Part shown: positions 38,147-50,901 of the stretch, one piece after another
Position numbering within the stretch: position 1 is the first letter of the stretch
Layout: the number at the start of each line of letters is the position of its first letter
Assembly (NCBI GenBank): GCA_032622095.1
Contig: CP136063.1
Location: 210,350,355 to 210,414,354, forward strand
Source of the DNA: Siphonodentalium dalli
Lineage: Eukaryota > Mollusca > Scaphopoda > Gadilida > Siphonodentaliidae
Length of the DNA stretch: 64,000 nt
Direction: 5' to 3'
Program-made: the position numbers and the translations under genes
The notes under the pieces: model-generated
Told to the model about the DNA's origin: nothing
The model's database searches: none
Seen by the model: the letters and a program-made list of their open reading frames with translations, nothing else

Positions 38147-38445
38147 GTTCCGGGTCCAACTATATTGGACAGGCTACTAACCGCTGACTATTCACGGGCG
38201 CGATCCCACTACTGCTTGACACGGGGACTTTTGCCTGCTGCGTTTCCGCCCTGGGCCGGTACGTCCCTCCTTAGACAACCTGACCACACGAGGCTTCCCA
38301 AGTGTGACCATATTGATGCCAAGCTTAGTGCGGACGCCCGATCGACATAGACCACCGGCTAGCAGTGACCCCATCCTCAAGCCGTCCTCCGAACCAGGCC
38401 TCCAAGTAGTTAGATTACAGGAGCACACCACAACTCCCAGCCGAC
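38147..38445 (-). ncRNA. 7SL: 7SL RNA gene, copy 53
   Basis: C to T at 38296 gives the helix 6 loop GAAG, the only case outside family A and the A2 units. Confidence 0.91.
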
Positions 38446-38879
38446 AACTCTCCTTCCCAACTGCACATTTGTATGCATTCACCTATAAGTGACATGTCCG
38501 AATCAACAACTGCACTTTGGTTGACCCATTTGTACAATCCATATGTTACAACCATACAGCCACGTGTCAAATCGAAAGACAGAGTTGTCCATCCTTGCCC
38601 ACATACAACACTCGATGTTTGTAAACCAAGATCACGACACTGTGCATGCATTGCCAAGGGGGCATTAACTTTGACTCATCCGCCCATTGTTCACTTTGGG
38701 AAGAAACAAAAAGTGCAGGTCAGAATATATATCGTGTATTTGGGAAGGGACTCAAAACAAACCCCGATCATGTGTCACCCAAATTTTTTTCTTTTAGTCG
38801 TTTGGGCTAGAATTTTTGCTCATTTTGATCGCACGGGTACACGCAAATGAAAGATGTCGACAAAACTGCGAAAATAAAA

Positions 38880-39178
38880 GTTCCGGGTCCAACTATATTG
38901 GACAGGCTACTAACCGCTGACTATTCACGGGCGCGATCCCACTACTGCTTGACACGGGGACTTTTGCCTGCTGCGTTTCCGCCCTGGGCCGGTACGTCCC
39001 TCCTTAGACAACCTGACCACACGAGGCTCCCCAAGTGTGACCATATTGATGCCAAGCTTAGTGCGGACGCCCGATCGACATAGACCACCGGCTAGCAGTG
39101 ACCCCATCCTCAAGCCGTCCTCCGAACCAGGCCTCCAAGTAGTTAGATTACAGGAGCACACCACAACTCCCAGCCGAC
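38880..39178 (-). ncRNA. 7SL: 7SL RNA gene, copy 54
   Basis: Majority gene sequence; family C. Confidence 0.92.
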
Positions 39179-39612
39179 AACTCTCCTTCCCAACTGCACA
39201 TTTGTATGCATTCACCTATAAGTGACATGTCCGAATCAACAACTGCACTTTGGTTGACCCATTTGTACAATCCATATGTTACAACCATACAGCCACGTGT
39301 CAAATCGAAAGACAGAGTTGTCCATCCTTGCCCACATACAACACTCGATGTTTGTAAACCAAGATCACGACACTGTGCATGCATTGCCAAGGGGGCATTA
39401 ACTTTGACTCATCCGCCCATTGTTCACTTTGGGAAGAAACAAAAAGTGCAGGTCAGAATATATATCGTGTATTTGGGAAGGGACTCAAAACAAACCCCGA
39501 TCATGTGTCACCCAAATTTTTTTCTTTTAGTCGTTTGGGCTAGAATTTTTGCTCATTTTGATCGCACGGGTACACGCAAATGAAAGATGTCGACAAAACT
39601 GCGAAAATAAAA

Positions 39613-39918
39613 GTTCCGGGTCCAACTATATTGGACAGGCTACTAACCGCTGACTATTCACGGGCGCGATCCCACTACTGCTTGACACGGGGACTTTTGC
39701 CTGCTGCGTTTCCGCCCTGGGCCGGTACGTCCCTCCTTAGACAACCTGACCACACGAGGCTCCCCAAGTGTGACCATATTGATGCCAAGCTTAGTGCGGA
39801 CGCCCGATCGACATAGACATAGTTGGACCCGCTAGCAGTGACCCCATCCTCAAGCCGTCCTCCGAACCAGGCCTCCAAGTAGTTAGATTACAGGAGCACA
39901 CCACAACTCCCAGCCGAC
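39613..39918 (-). ncRNA. 7SL: 7SL RNA gene, copy 55, with inverted templated insertion
   Basis: At 39819-39831 a 13-base stretch replaces the usual six bases (CCACCG). It contains ATAGTTGGACCC, the exact reverse complement of 39618-39629 in the same gene. The RNA would be 7 nt longer beside the 9-bp helix 5 segment. Helices 6 and 8, the terminator and the promoter elements are intact. Function is uncertain. Confidence 0.85.
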
Positions 39919-40352
39919 AACTCTCCTTCCCAACTGCACATTTGTATGCATTCACCTATAAGTGACATGTCCGAATCAACAACTGCACTTTGGTTGACCC
40001 ATTTGTACAATCCATATGTTACAACCATACAGCCACGTGTCAAATCGAAAGACAGAGTTGTCCATCCTTGCCCACATACAACACTCGATGTTTGTAAACC
40101 AAGATCACGACACTGTGCATGCATTGCCAAGGGGGCATTAACTTTGACTCATCCGCCCATTGTTCACTTTGGGAAGAAACAAAAAGTGCAGGTCAGAATA
40201 TATATCGTGTATTTGGGAAGGGACTCAAAACAAACCCCGATCATGTGTCACCCAAATTTTTTTCTTTTAGTCGTTTGGGCTAGAATTTTTGCTCATTTTG
40301 ATCGCACGGGTACACGCAAATGAAAGATGTCGACAAAACTGCGAAAATAAAA

Positions 40353-40651
40353 GTTCCGGGTCCAACTATATTGGACAGGCTACTAACCGCTGACTATTCA
40401 CGGGCGCGATCCCACTACTGCTTGACACGGGGACTTTTGCCTGCTGCGTTTCCGCCCTGGGCCGGTACGTCCCTCCTTAGACAACCTGACCACACGAGGC
40501 TCCCCAAGTGTGACCATATTGATGCCAAGCTTAGTGCGGACGCCCGATCGACATAGACCACCGGCTAGCAGTGACCCCATCCTCAAGCCGTCCTCCGAAC
40601 CAGGCCTCCAAGTAGTTAGATTACAGGAGCACACCACAACTCCCAGCCGAC
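40353..40651 (-). ncRNA. 7SL: 7SL RNA gene, copy 56
   Basis: Majority gene sequence; family C. Confidence 0.92.
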
Positions 40652-41085
40652 AACTCTCCTTCCCAACTGCACATTTGTATGCATTCACCTATAAGTGACA
40701 TGTCCGAATCAACAACTGCACTTTGGTTGACCCATTTGTACAATCCATATGTTACAACCATACAGCCACGTGTCAAATCGAAAGACAGAGTTGTCCATCC
40801 TTGCCCACATACAACACTCGATGTTTGTAAACCAAGATCACGACACTGTGCATGCATTGCCAAGGGGGCATTAACTTTGACTCATCCGCCCATTGTTCAC
40901 TTTGGGAAGAAACAAAAAGTGCAGGTCAGAATATATATCGTGTATTTGGGAAGGGACTCAAAACAAACCCCGATCATGTGTCACCCAAATTTTTTTCTTT
41001 TAGTCGTTTGGGCTAGAATTTTTGCTCATTTTGATCGCACGGGTACACGCAAATGAAAGATGTCGACAAAACTGCGAAAATAAAA

Positions 41086-41384
41086 GTTCCGGGTCCAACT
41101 ATATTGGACAGGCTACTAACCGCTGACTATTCACGGGCGCGATCCCACTACTGCTTGACACGGGGACTTTTGCCTGCTGCGTTTCCGCCCTGGGCCGGTA
41201 CGTCCCTCCTTAGACAACCTGACCACACGAGGCTCCCCAAGTGTGACCATATTGATGCCAAGCTTAGTGCGGACGCCCGATCGACATAGACCACCGGCTA
41301 GCAGTGACCCCATCCTCAAGCCGTCCTCCGAACCAGGCCTCCAAGTAGTTAGATTACAGGAGCACACCACAACTCCCAGCCGAC
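41086..41384 (-). ncRNA. 7SL: 7SL RNA gene, copy 57
   Basis: Majority gene sequence; last full family C spacer follows. Confidence 0.92.
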
Positions 41385-41818
41385 AACTCTCCTTCCCAAC
41401 TGCACATTTGTATGCATTCACCTATAAGTGACATGTCCGAATCAACAACTGCACTTTGGTTGACCCATTTGTACAATCCATATGTTACAACCATACAGCC
41501 ACGTGTCAAATCGAAAGACAGAGTTGTCCATCCTTGCCCACATACAACACTCGATGTTTGTAAACCAAGATCACGACACTGTGCATGCATTGCCAAGGGG
41601 GCATTAACTTTGACTCATCCGCCCATTGTTCACTTTGGGAAGAAACAAAAAGTGCAGGTCAGAATATATATCGTGTATTTGGGAAGGGACTCAAAACAAA
41701 CCCCGATCATGTGTCACCCAAATTTTTTTCTTTTAGTCGTTTGGGCTAGAATTTTTGCTCATTTTGATCGCACGGGTACACGCAAATGAAAGATGTCGAC
41801 AAAACTGCGAAAATAAAA

Positions 41819-42117
41819 GTTCCGGGTCCAACTATATTGGACAGGCTACTAACCGCTGACTATTCACGGGCGCGATCCCACTACTGCTTGACACGGGGAC
41901 TTTTGCCTGCTGCGTTTCCGCCCTGGGCCGGTACGTCCCTCCTTAGACAACCTGACCACACGAGGCTCCCCAAGTGTGACCATATTGATGCCAAGCTTAG
42001 TGCGGACGCCCGATCGACATAGACCACCGGCTAGCAGTGACCCCATCCTCAAGCCGTCCTCCGAACCAGGCCTCCAAGTAGTTAGATTACAGGAGCACAC
42101 CACAACTCCCAGCCGAC
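41819..42117 (-). ncRNA. 7SL: 7SL RNA gene, copy 58, C/D boundary unit
   Basis: Majority gene sequence. The junction on its 3' side is C (CAAATG at 41786) and its upstream spacer is D (G at 42283). Confidence 0.92.
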
Positions 42118-42550
42118 AACTCTCCTTCCCAACTGCACATTTGTATGCATTCACCTATAAGTGACATGTCCGAATCAACAACTGCACTTTGGTTGACCCA
42201 TTTGTACAATCCATATGTTACAACCATACAGCCACGTGTCAAATCGAAAGACAGAGTTGTCCATCCTTGCCCACATACAACAGTCGATGTTTGTAAACCA
42301 AGATCACGACACTGTGCATGCATTGCCAAGGGGGCATTAACTTTGACTCATCCGCCCATTGTTCACTTTGGGAAGAAACAAAAAGTGCAGGTCAGAATAT
42401 ATATCGTGTATTTGGGAAGGGACTCAAAACAAACCCCGATCATGTGTCACCCAAATTTTTTCTTTTAGTCGTTTGGGCTAGAATTTTTGCTCATTTTGAT
42501 CGCACGGGTACACGCATTTGAAAGATGTCGACAAAACTGCGAAAATAAAA

Positions 42551-42849
42551 GTTCCGGGTCCAACTATATTGGACAGGCTACTAACCGCTGACTATTCACG
42601 GGCGCGATCCCACTACTGCTTGACACGGGGACTTTTGCCTGCTGCGTTTCCGCCCTGGGCCGGTACGTCCCTCCTTAGACAACCTGACCACACGAGGCTC
42701 CCCAAGTGTGACCATATTGATGCCAAGCTTAGTGCGGACGCCCGATCGACATAGACCACCGGCTAGCAGTGACCCCATCCTCAAGCCGTCCTCCGAACCA
42801 GGCCTCCAAGTAGTTAGATTACAGGAGCACACCACAACTCCCAGCCGAC
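42551..42849 (-). ncRNA. 7SL: 7SL RNA gene, copy 59
   Basis: Majority gene sequence; family D. Confidence 0.92.
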
Positions 42850-43282
42850 AACTCTCCTTCCCAACTGCACATTTGTATGCATTCACCTATAAGTGACATG
42901 TCCGAATCAACAACTGCACTTTGGTTGACCCATTTGTACAATCCATATGTTACAACCATACAGCCACGTGTCAAATCGAAAGACAGAGTTGTCCATCCTT
43001 GCCCACATACAACAGTCGATGTTTGTAAACCAAGATCACGACACTGTGCATGCATTGCCAAGGGGGCATTAACTTTGACTCATCCGCCCATTGTTCACTT
43101 TGGGAAGAAACAAAAAGTGCAGGTCAGAATATATATCGTGTATTTGGGAAGGGACTCAAAACAAACCCCGATCATGTGTCACCCAAATTTTTTCTTTTAG
43201 TCGTTTGGGCTAGAATTTTTGCTCATTTTGATCGCACGGGTACACGCATTTGAAAGATGTCGACAAAACTGCGAAAATAAAA

Positions 43283-43581
43283 GTTCCGGGTCCAACTATA
43301 TTGGACAGGCTACTAACCGCTGACTATTCACGGGCGCGATCCCACTACTGCTTGACACGGGGACTTTTGCCTGCTGCGTTTCCGCCCTGGGCCGGTACGT
43401 CCCTCCTTAGACAACCTGACCACACGAGGCTCCCCAAGTGTGACCATATTGATGCCAAGCTTAGTGCGGACGCCCGATCGACATAGACCACCGGCTAGCA
43501 GTGACCCCATCCTCAAGCCGTCCTCCGAACCAGGCCTCCAAGTAGTTAGATTACAGGAGCACACCACAACTCCCAGCCGAC
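43283..43581 (-). ncRNA. 7SL: 7SL RNA gene, copy 60
   Basis: Majority gene sequence; family D. Confidence 0.92.
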
Positions 43582-44014
43582 AACTCTCCTTCCCAACTGC
43601 ACATTTGTATGCATTCACCTATAAGTGACATGTCCGAATCAACAACTGCACTTTGGTTGACCCATTTGTACAATCCATATGTTACAACCATACAGCCACG
43701 TGTCAAATCGAAAGACAGAGTTGTCCATCCTTGCCCACATACAACAGTCGATGTTTGTAAACCAAGATCACGACACTGTGCATGCATTGCCAAGGGGGCA
43801 TTAACTTTGACTCATCCGCCCATTGTTCACTTTGGGAAGAAACAAAAAGTGCAGGTCAGAATATATATCGTGTATTTGGGAAGGGACTCAAAACAAACCC
43901 CGATCATGTGTCACCCAAATTTTTTCTTTTAGTCGTTTGGGCTAGAATTTTTGCTCATTTTGATCGCACGGGTACACGCATTTGAAAGATGTCGACAAAA
44001 CTGCGAAAATAAAA

Positions 44015-44313
44015 GTTCCGGGTCCAACTATATTGGACAGGCTACTAACCGCTGACTATTCACGGGCGCGATCCCACTACTGCTTGACACGGGGACTTTT
44101 GCCTGCTGCGTTTCCGCCCTGGGCCGGTACGTCCCTCCTTAGACAACCTGACCACACGAGGCTCCCCAAGTGTGACCATATTGATGCCAAGCTTAGTGCG
44201 GACGCCCGATCGACATAGACCACCGGCTAGCAGTGACCCCATCCTCAAGCCGTCCTCCGAACCAGGCCTCCAAGTAGTTAGATTACAGGAGCACACCACA
44301 ACTCCCAGCCGAC
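44015..44313 (-). ncRNA. 7SL: 7SL RNA gene, copy 61
   Basis: Majority gene sequence; T to G at 44337 (-24) in the TATA-like element. Confidence 0.92.
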
Positions 44314-44746
44314 AACTCTCCTTCCCAACTGCACATGTGTATGCATTCACCTATAAGTGACATGTCCGAATCAACAACTGCACTTTGGTTGACCCATTTG
44401 TACAATCCATATGTTACAACCATACAGCCACGTGTCAAATCGAAAGACAGAGTTGTCCATCCTTGCCCACATACAACAGTCGATGTTTGTAAACCAAGAT
44501 CACGACACTGTGCATGCATTGCCAAGGGGGCATTAACTTTGACTCATCCGCCCATTGTTCACTTTGGGAAGAAACAAAAAGTGCAGGTCAGAATATATAT
44601 CGTGTATTTGGGAAGGGACTCAAAACAAACCCCGATCATGTGTCACCCAAATTTTTTCTTTTAGTCGTTTGGGCTAGAATTTTTGCTCATTTTGATCGCA
44701 CGGGTACACGCATTTGAAAGATGTCGACAAAACTGCGAAAATAAAA

Positions 44747-45045
44747 GTTCCGGGTCCAACTATATTGGACAGGCTACTAACCGCTGACTATTCACGGGCG
44801 CGATCCCACTACTGCTTGACACGGGGACTTTTGCCTGCTGCGTTTCCGCCCTGGGCCGGTACGTCCCTCCTTAGACAACCTGACCACACGAGGCTCCCCA
44901 AGTGTGACCATATTGATGCCAAGCTTAGTGCGGACGCCCGATCGACATAGACCACCGGCTAGCAGTGACCCCATCCTCAAGCCGTCCTCCGAACCAGGCC
45001 TCCAAGTAGTTAGATTACAGGAGCACACCACAACTCCCAGCCGAC
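44747..45045 (-). ncRNA. 7SL: 7SL RNA gene, copy 62
   Basis: Majority gene sequence; T to C at 45051 (-6). Confidence 0.92.
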
Positions 45046-45478
45046 AACTCCCCTTCCCAACTGCACATTTGTATGCATTCACCTATAAGTGACATGTCCG
45101 AATCAACAACTGCACTTTGGTTGACCCATTTGTACAATCCATATGTTACAACCATACAGCCACGTGTCAAATCGAAAGACAGAGTTGTCCATCCTTGCCC
45201 ACATACAACAGTCGATGTTTGTAAACCAAGATCACGACACTGTGCATGCATTGCCAAGGGGGCATTAACTTTGACTCATCCGCCCATTGTTCACTTTGGG
45301 AAGAAACAAAAAGTGCAGGTCAGAATATATATCGTGTATTTGGGAAGGGACTCAAAACAAACCCCGATCATGTGTCACCCAAATTTTTTCTTTTAGTCGT
45401 TTGGGCTAGAATTTTTGCTCATTTTGATCGCACGGGTACACGCATTTGAAAGATGTCGACAAAACTGCGAAAATAAAA

Positions 45479-45777
45479 GTTCCGGGTCCAACTATATTGG
45501 ACAGGCTACTAACCGCTGACTATTCACGGGCGCGATCCCACTACTGCTTGACACGGGGACTTTTGCCTGCTGCGTTTCCGCCCTGGGCCGGTACGTCCCT
45601 CCTTAGACAACCTGACCACACGAGGCTCCCCAAGTGTGACCATATTGATGCCAAGCTTAGTGCGGACGCCCGATCGACATAGACCACCGGCTAGCAGTGA
45701 CCCCATCCTCAAGCCGTCCTCCGAACCAGGCCTCCAAGTAGTTAGATTACAGGAGCACACCACAACTCCCAGCCGAC
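45479..45777 (-). ncRNA. 7SL: 7SL RNA gene, copy 63
   Basis: Majority gene sequence; family D. Confidence 0.92.
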
Positions 45778-46210
45778 AACTCTCCTTCCCAACTGCACAT
45801 TTGTATGCATTCACCTATAAGTGACATGTCCGAATCAACAACTGCACTTTGGTTGACCCATTTGTACAATCCATATGTTACAACCATACAGCCACGTGTC
45901 AAATCGAAAGACAGAGTTGTCCATCCTTGCCCACATACAACAGTCGATGTTTGTAAACCAAGATCACGACACTGTGCATGCATTGCCAAGGGGGCATTAA
46001 CTTTGACTCATCCGCCCATTGTTCACTTTGGGAAGAAACAAAAAGTGCAGGTCAGAATATATATCGTGTATTTGGGAAGGGACTCAAAACAAACCCCGAT
46101 CATGTGTCACCCAAATTTTTTCTTTTAGTCGTTTGGGCTAGAATTTTTGCTCATTTTGATCGCACGGGTACACGCATTTGAAAGATGTCGACAAAACTGC
46201 GAAAATAAAA

Positions 46211-46509
46211 GTTCCGGGTCCAACTATATTGGACAGGCTACTAACCGCTGACTATTCACGGGCGCGATCCCACTACTGCTTGACACGGGGACTTTTGCCT
46301 GCTGCGTTTCCGCCCTGGGCCGGTACGTCCCTCCTTAGACAACCTGACCACACGAGGCTCCCCAAGTGTGACCATATTGATGCCAAGCTTAGTGCGGACG
46401 CCCGATCGACATAGACCACCGGCTAGCAGTGACCCCATCCTCAAGCCGTCCTCCGAACCAGGCCTCCAAGTAGTTAGATTACAGGAGCACACCACAACTC
46501 CCAGCCGAC
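46211..46509 (-). ncRNA. 7SL: 7SL RNA gene, copy 64
   Basis: Majority gene sequence; family D. Confidence 0.92.
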
Positions 46510-46942
46510 AACTCTCCTTCCCAACTGCACATTTGTATGCATTCACCTATAAGTGACATGTCCGAATCAACAACTGCACTTTGGTTGACCCATTTGTACA
46601 ATCCATATGTTACAACCATACAGCCACGTGTCAAATCGAAAGACAGAGTTGTCCATCCTTGCCCACATACAACAGTCGATGTTTGTAAACCAAGATCACG
46701 ACACTGTGCATGCATTGCCAAGGGGGCATTAACTTTGACTCATCCGCCCATTGTTCACTTTGGGAAGAAACAAAAAGTGCAGGTCAGAATATATATCGTG
46801 TATTTGGGAAGGGACTCAAAACAAACCCCGATCATGTGTCACCCAAATTTTTTCTTTTAGTCGTTTGGGCTAGAATTTTTGCTCATTTTGATCGCACGGG
46901 TACACGCATTTGAAAGATGTCGACAAAACTGCGAAAATAAAA

Positions 46943-47241
46943 GTTCCGGGTCCAACTATATTGGACAGGCTACTAACCGCTGACTATTCACGGGCGCGAT
47001 CCCACTACTGCTTGACACGGGGACTTTTGCCTGCTGCGTTTCCGCCCTGGGCCGGTACGTCCCTCCTTAGACAACCTGACCACACGAGGCTCCCCAAGTG
47101 TGACCATATTGATGCCAAGCTTAGTGCGGACGCCCGATCGACATAGACCACCGGCTAGCAGTGACCCCATCCTCAAGCCGTCCTCCGAACCAGGCCTCCA
47201 AGTAGTTAGATTACAGGAGCACACCACAACTCCCAGCCGAC
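46943..47241 (-). ncRNA. 7SL: 7SL RNA gene, copy 65
   Basis: Majority gene sequence; T to G at 47265 (-24), as in copy 61. Confidence 0.92.
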
Positions 47242-47674
47242 AACTCTCCTTCCCAACTGCACATGTGTATGCATTCACCTATAAGTGACATGTCCGAATC
47301 AACAACTGCACTTTGGTTGACCCATTTGTACAATCCATATGTTACAACCATACAGCCACGTGTCAAATCGAAAGACAGAGTTGTCCATCCTTGCCCACAT
47401 ACAACAGTCGATGTTTGTAAACCAAGATCACGACACTGTGCATGCATTGCCAAGGGGGCATTAACTTTGACTCATCCGCCCATTGTTCACTTTGGGAAGA
47501 AACAAAAAGTGCAGGTCAGAATATATATCGTGTATTTGGGAAGGGACTCAAAACAAACCCCGATCATGTGTCACCCAAATTTTTTCTTTTAGTCGTTTGG
47601 GCTAGAATTTTTGCTCATTTTGATCGCACGGGTACACGCATTTGAAAGATGTCGACAAAACTGCGAAAATAAAA

Positions 47675-47973
47675 GTTCCGGGTCCAACTATATTGGACAG
47701 GCTACTAACCGCTGACTATTCACGGGCGCGATCCCACTACTGCTTGACACGGGGACTTTTGCCTGCTGCGTTTCCGCCCTGGGCCGGTACGTCCCTCCTT
47801 AGACAACCTGACCACACGAGGCTCCCCAAGTGTGACCATATTGATGCCAAGCTTAGTGCGGACGCCCGATCGACATAGACCACCGGCTAGCAGTGACCCC
47901 ATCCTCAAGCCGTCCTCCGAACCAGGCCTCCAAGTAGTTAGATTACAGGAGCACACCACAACTCCCAGCCGAC
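47675..47973 (-). ncRNA. 7SL: 7SL RNA gene, copy 66
   Basis: Majority gene sequence; T to C at 47979 (-6), as in copy 62. Confidence 0.92.
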
Positions 47974-48406
47974 AACTCCCCTTCCCAACTGCACATTTGT
48001 ATGCATTCACCTATAAGTGACATGTCCGAATCAACAACTGCACTTTGGTTGACCCATTTGTACAATCCATATGTTACAACCATACAGCCACGTGTCAAAT
48101 CGAAAGACAGAGTTGTCCATCCTTGCCCACATACAACAGTCGATGTTTGTAAACCAAGATCACGACACTGTGCATGCATTGCCAAGGGGGCATTAACTTT
48201 GACTCATCCGCCCATTGTTCACTTTGGGAAGAAACAAAAAGTGCAGGTCAGAATATATATCGTGTATTTGGGAAGGGACTCAAAACAAACCCCGATCATG
48301 TGTCACCCAAATTTTTTCTTTTAGTCGTTTGGGCTAGAATTTTTGCTCATTTTGATCGCACGGGTACACGCATTTGAAAGATGTCGACAAAACTGCGAAA
48401 ATAAAA

Positions 48407-48705
48407 GTTCCGGGTCCAACTATATTGGACAGGCTACTAACCGCTGACTATTCACGGGCGCGATCCCACTACTGCTTGACACGGGGACTTTTGCCTGCTG
48501 CGTTTCCGCCCTGGGCCGGTACGTCCCTCCTTAGACAACCTGACCACACGAGGCTCCCCAAGTGTGACCATATTGATGCCAAGCTTAGTGCGGACGCCCG
48601 ATCGACATAGACCACCGGCTAGCAGTGACCCCATCCTCAAGCCGTCCTCCGAACCAGGCCTCCAAGTAGTTAGATTACAGGAGCACACCACAACTCCCAG
48701 CCGAC
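48407..48705 (-). ncRNA. 7SL: 7SL RNA gene, copy 67
   Basis: Majority gene sequence; family D. Confidence 0.92.
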
Positions 48706-49138
48706 AACTCTCCTTCCCAACTGCACATTTGTATGCATTCACCTATAAGTGACATGTCCGAATCAACAACTGCACTTTGGTTGACCCATTTGTACAATCC
48801 ATATGTTACAACCATACAGCCACGTGTCAAATCGAAAGACAGAGTTGTCCATCCTTGCCCACATACAACAGTCGATGTTTGTAAACCAAGATCACGACAC
48901 TGTGCATGCATTGCCAAGGGGGCATTAACTTTGACTCATCCGCCCATTGTTCACTTTGGGAAGAAACAAAAAGTGCAGGTCAGAATATATATCGTGTATT
49001 TGGGAAGGGACTCAAAACAAACCCCGATCATGTGTCACCCAAATTTTTTCTTTTAGTCGTTTGGGCTAGAATTTTTGCTCATTTTGATCGCACGGGTACA
49101 CGCATTTGAAAGATGTCGACAAAACTGCGAAAATAAAA

Positions 49139-49437
49139 GTTCCGGGTCCAACTATATTGGACAGGCTACTAACCGCTGACTATTCACGGGCGCGATCACA
49201 CTACTGCTTGACACGGGGACTTTTGCCTGCTGCGTTTCCGCCCTGGGCCGGTACGTCCCTCCTTAGACAACCTGACCACACGAGGCTCCCCAAGTGTGAC
49301 CATATTGATGCCAAGCTTAGTGCGGACGCCCGATCGACATAGACCACCGGCTAGCAGTGACCCCATCCTCAAGCCGTCCTCCGAACCAGGCCTCCAAGTA
49401 GTTAGATTACAGGAGCACACCACAACTCCCAGCCGAC
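49139..49437 (-). ncRNA. 7SL: 7SL RNA gene, copy 68
   Basis: Private C to A at 49198 changes GTGGGATCG to GTGTGATCG in the most conserved 3' block. T to G at 49461 (-24), as in copies 61 and 65. Confidence 0.89.
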
Positions 49438-49870
49438 AACTCTCCTTCCCAACTGCACATGTGTATGCATTCACCTATAAGTGACATGTCCGAATCAACA
49501 ACTGCACTTTGGTTGACCCATTTGTACAATCCATATGTTACAACCATACAGCCACGTGTCAAATCGAAAGACAGAGTTGTCCATCCTTGCCCACATACAA
49601 CAGTCGATGTTTGTAAACCAAGATCACGACACTGTGCATGCATTGCCAAGGGGGCATTAACTTTGACTCATCCGCCCATTGTTCACTTTGGGAAGAAACA
49701 AAAAGTGCAGGTCAGAATATATATCGTGTATTTGGGAAGGGACTCAAAACAAACCCCGATCATGTGTCACCCAAATTTTTTCTTTTAGTCGTTTGGGCTA
49801 GAATTTTTGCTCATTTTGATCGCACGGGTACACGCATTTGAAAGATGTCGACAAAACTGCGAAAATAAAA

Positions 49871-50169
49871 GTTCCGGGTCCAACTATATTGGACAGGCTA
49901 CTAACCGCTGACTATTCACGGGCGCGATCCCACTACTGCTTGACACGGGGACTTTTGCCTGCTGCGTTTCCGCCCTGGGCCGGTACGTCCCTCCTTAGAC
50001 AACCTGACCACACGAGGCTCCCCAAGTGTGACCATATTGATGCCAAGCTTAGTGCGGACGCCCGATCGACATAGACCACCGGCTAGCAGTGACCCCATCC
50101 TCAAGCCGTCCTCCGAACCAGGCCTCCAAGTAGTTAGATTACAGGAGCACACCACAACTCCCAGCCGAC
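49871..50169 (-). ncRNA. 7SL: 7SL RNA gene, copy 69
   Basis: Majority gene sequence; family D. Confidence 0.92.
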
Positions 50170-50602
50170 AACTCTCCTTCCCAACTGCACATTTGTATGC
50201 ATTCACCTATAAGTGACATGTCCGAATCAACAACTGCACTTTGGTTGACCCATTTGTACAATCCATATGTTACAACCATACAGCCACGTGTCAAATCGAA
50301 AGACAGAGTTGTCCATCCTTGCCCACATACAACAGTCGATGTTTGTAAACCAAGATCACGACACTGTGCATGCATTGCCAAGGGGGCATTAACTTTGACT
50401 CATCCGCCCATTGTTCACTTTGGGAAGAAACAAAAAGTGCAGGTCAGAATATATATCGTGTATTTGGGAAGGGACTCAAAACAAACCCCGATCATGTGTC
50501 ACCCAAATTTTTTCTTTTAGTCGTTTGGGCTAGAATTTTTGCTCATTTTGATCGCACGGGTACACGCATTTGAAAGATGTCGACAAAACTGCGAAAATAA
50601 AA

Positions 50603-50901
50603 GTTCCGGGTCCAACTATATTGGACAGGCTACTAACCGCTGACTATTCACGGGCGCGATCCCACTACTGCTTGACACGGGGACTTTTGCCTGCTGCGTT
50701 TCCGCCCTGGGCCGGTACGTCCCTCCTTAGACAACCTGACCACACGAGGCTCCCCAAGTGTGACCATATTGATGCCAAGCTTAGTGCGGACGCCCGATCG
50801 ACATAGACCACCGGCTAGCAGTGACCCCATCCTCAAGCCGTCCTCCGAACCAGGCCTCCAAGTAGTTAGATTACAGGAGCACACCACAACTCCCAGCCGA
50901 C
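50603..50901 (-). ncRNA. 7SL: 7SL RNA gene, copy 70
   Basis: Majority gene sequence; T to C at 50907 (-6), as in copies 62 and 66. Confidence 0.92.

Larger units (their letters stand above)
35520..41786. repeat. Spacer family C block (copies 49-57)
   Basis: Units are 733 bp. They have C at 349, C at 508 with G at 511 (ACTCGATG), A at 543, a seven-T run and a CAAATG junction. The state is intermediate between A (ACTCAATG) and D (AGTCGATG). Copy 51's spacer has AATCGATG instead. Confidence 0.9.
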
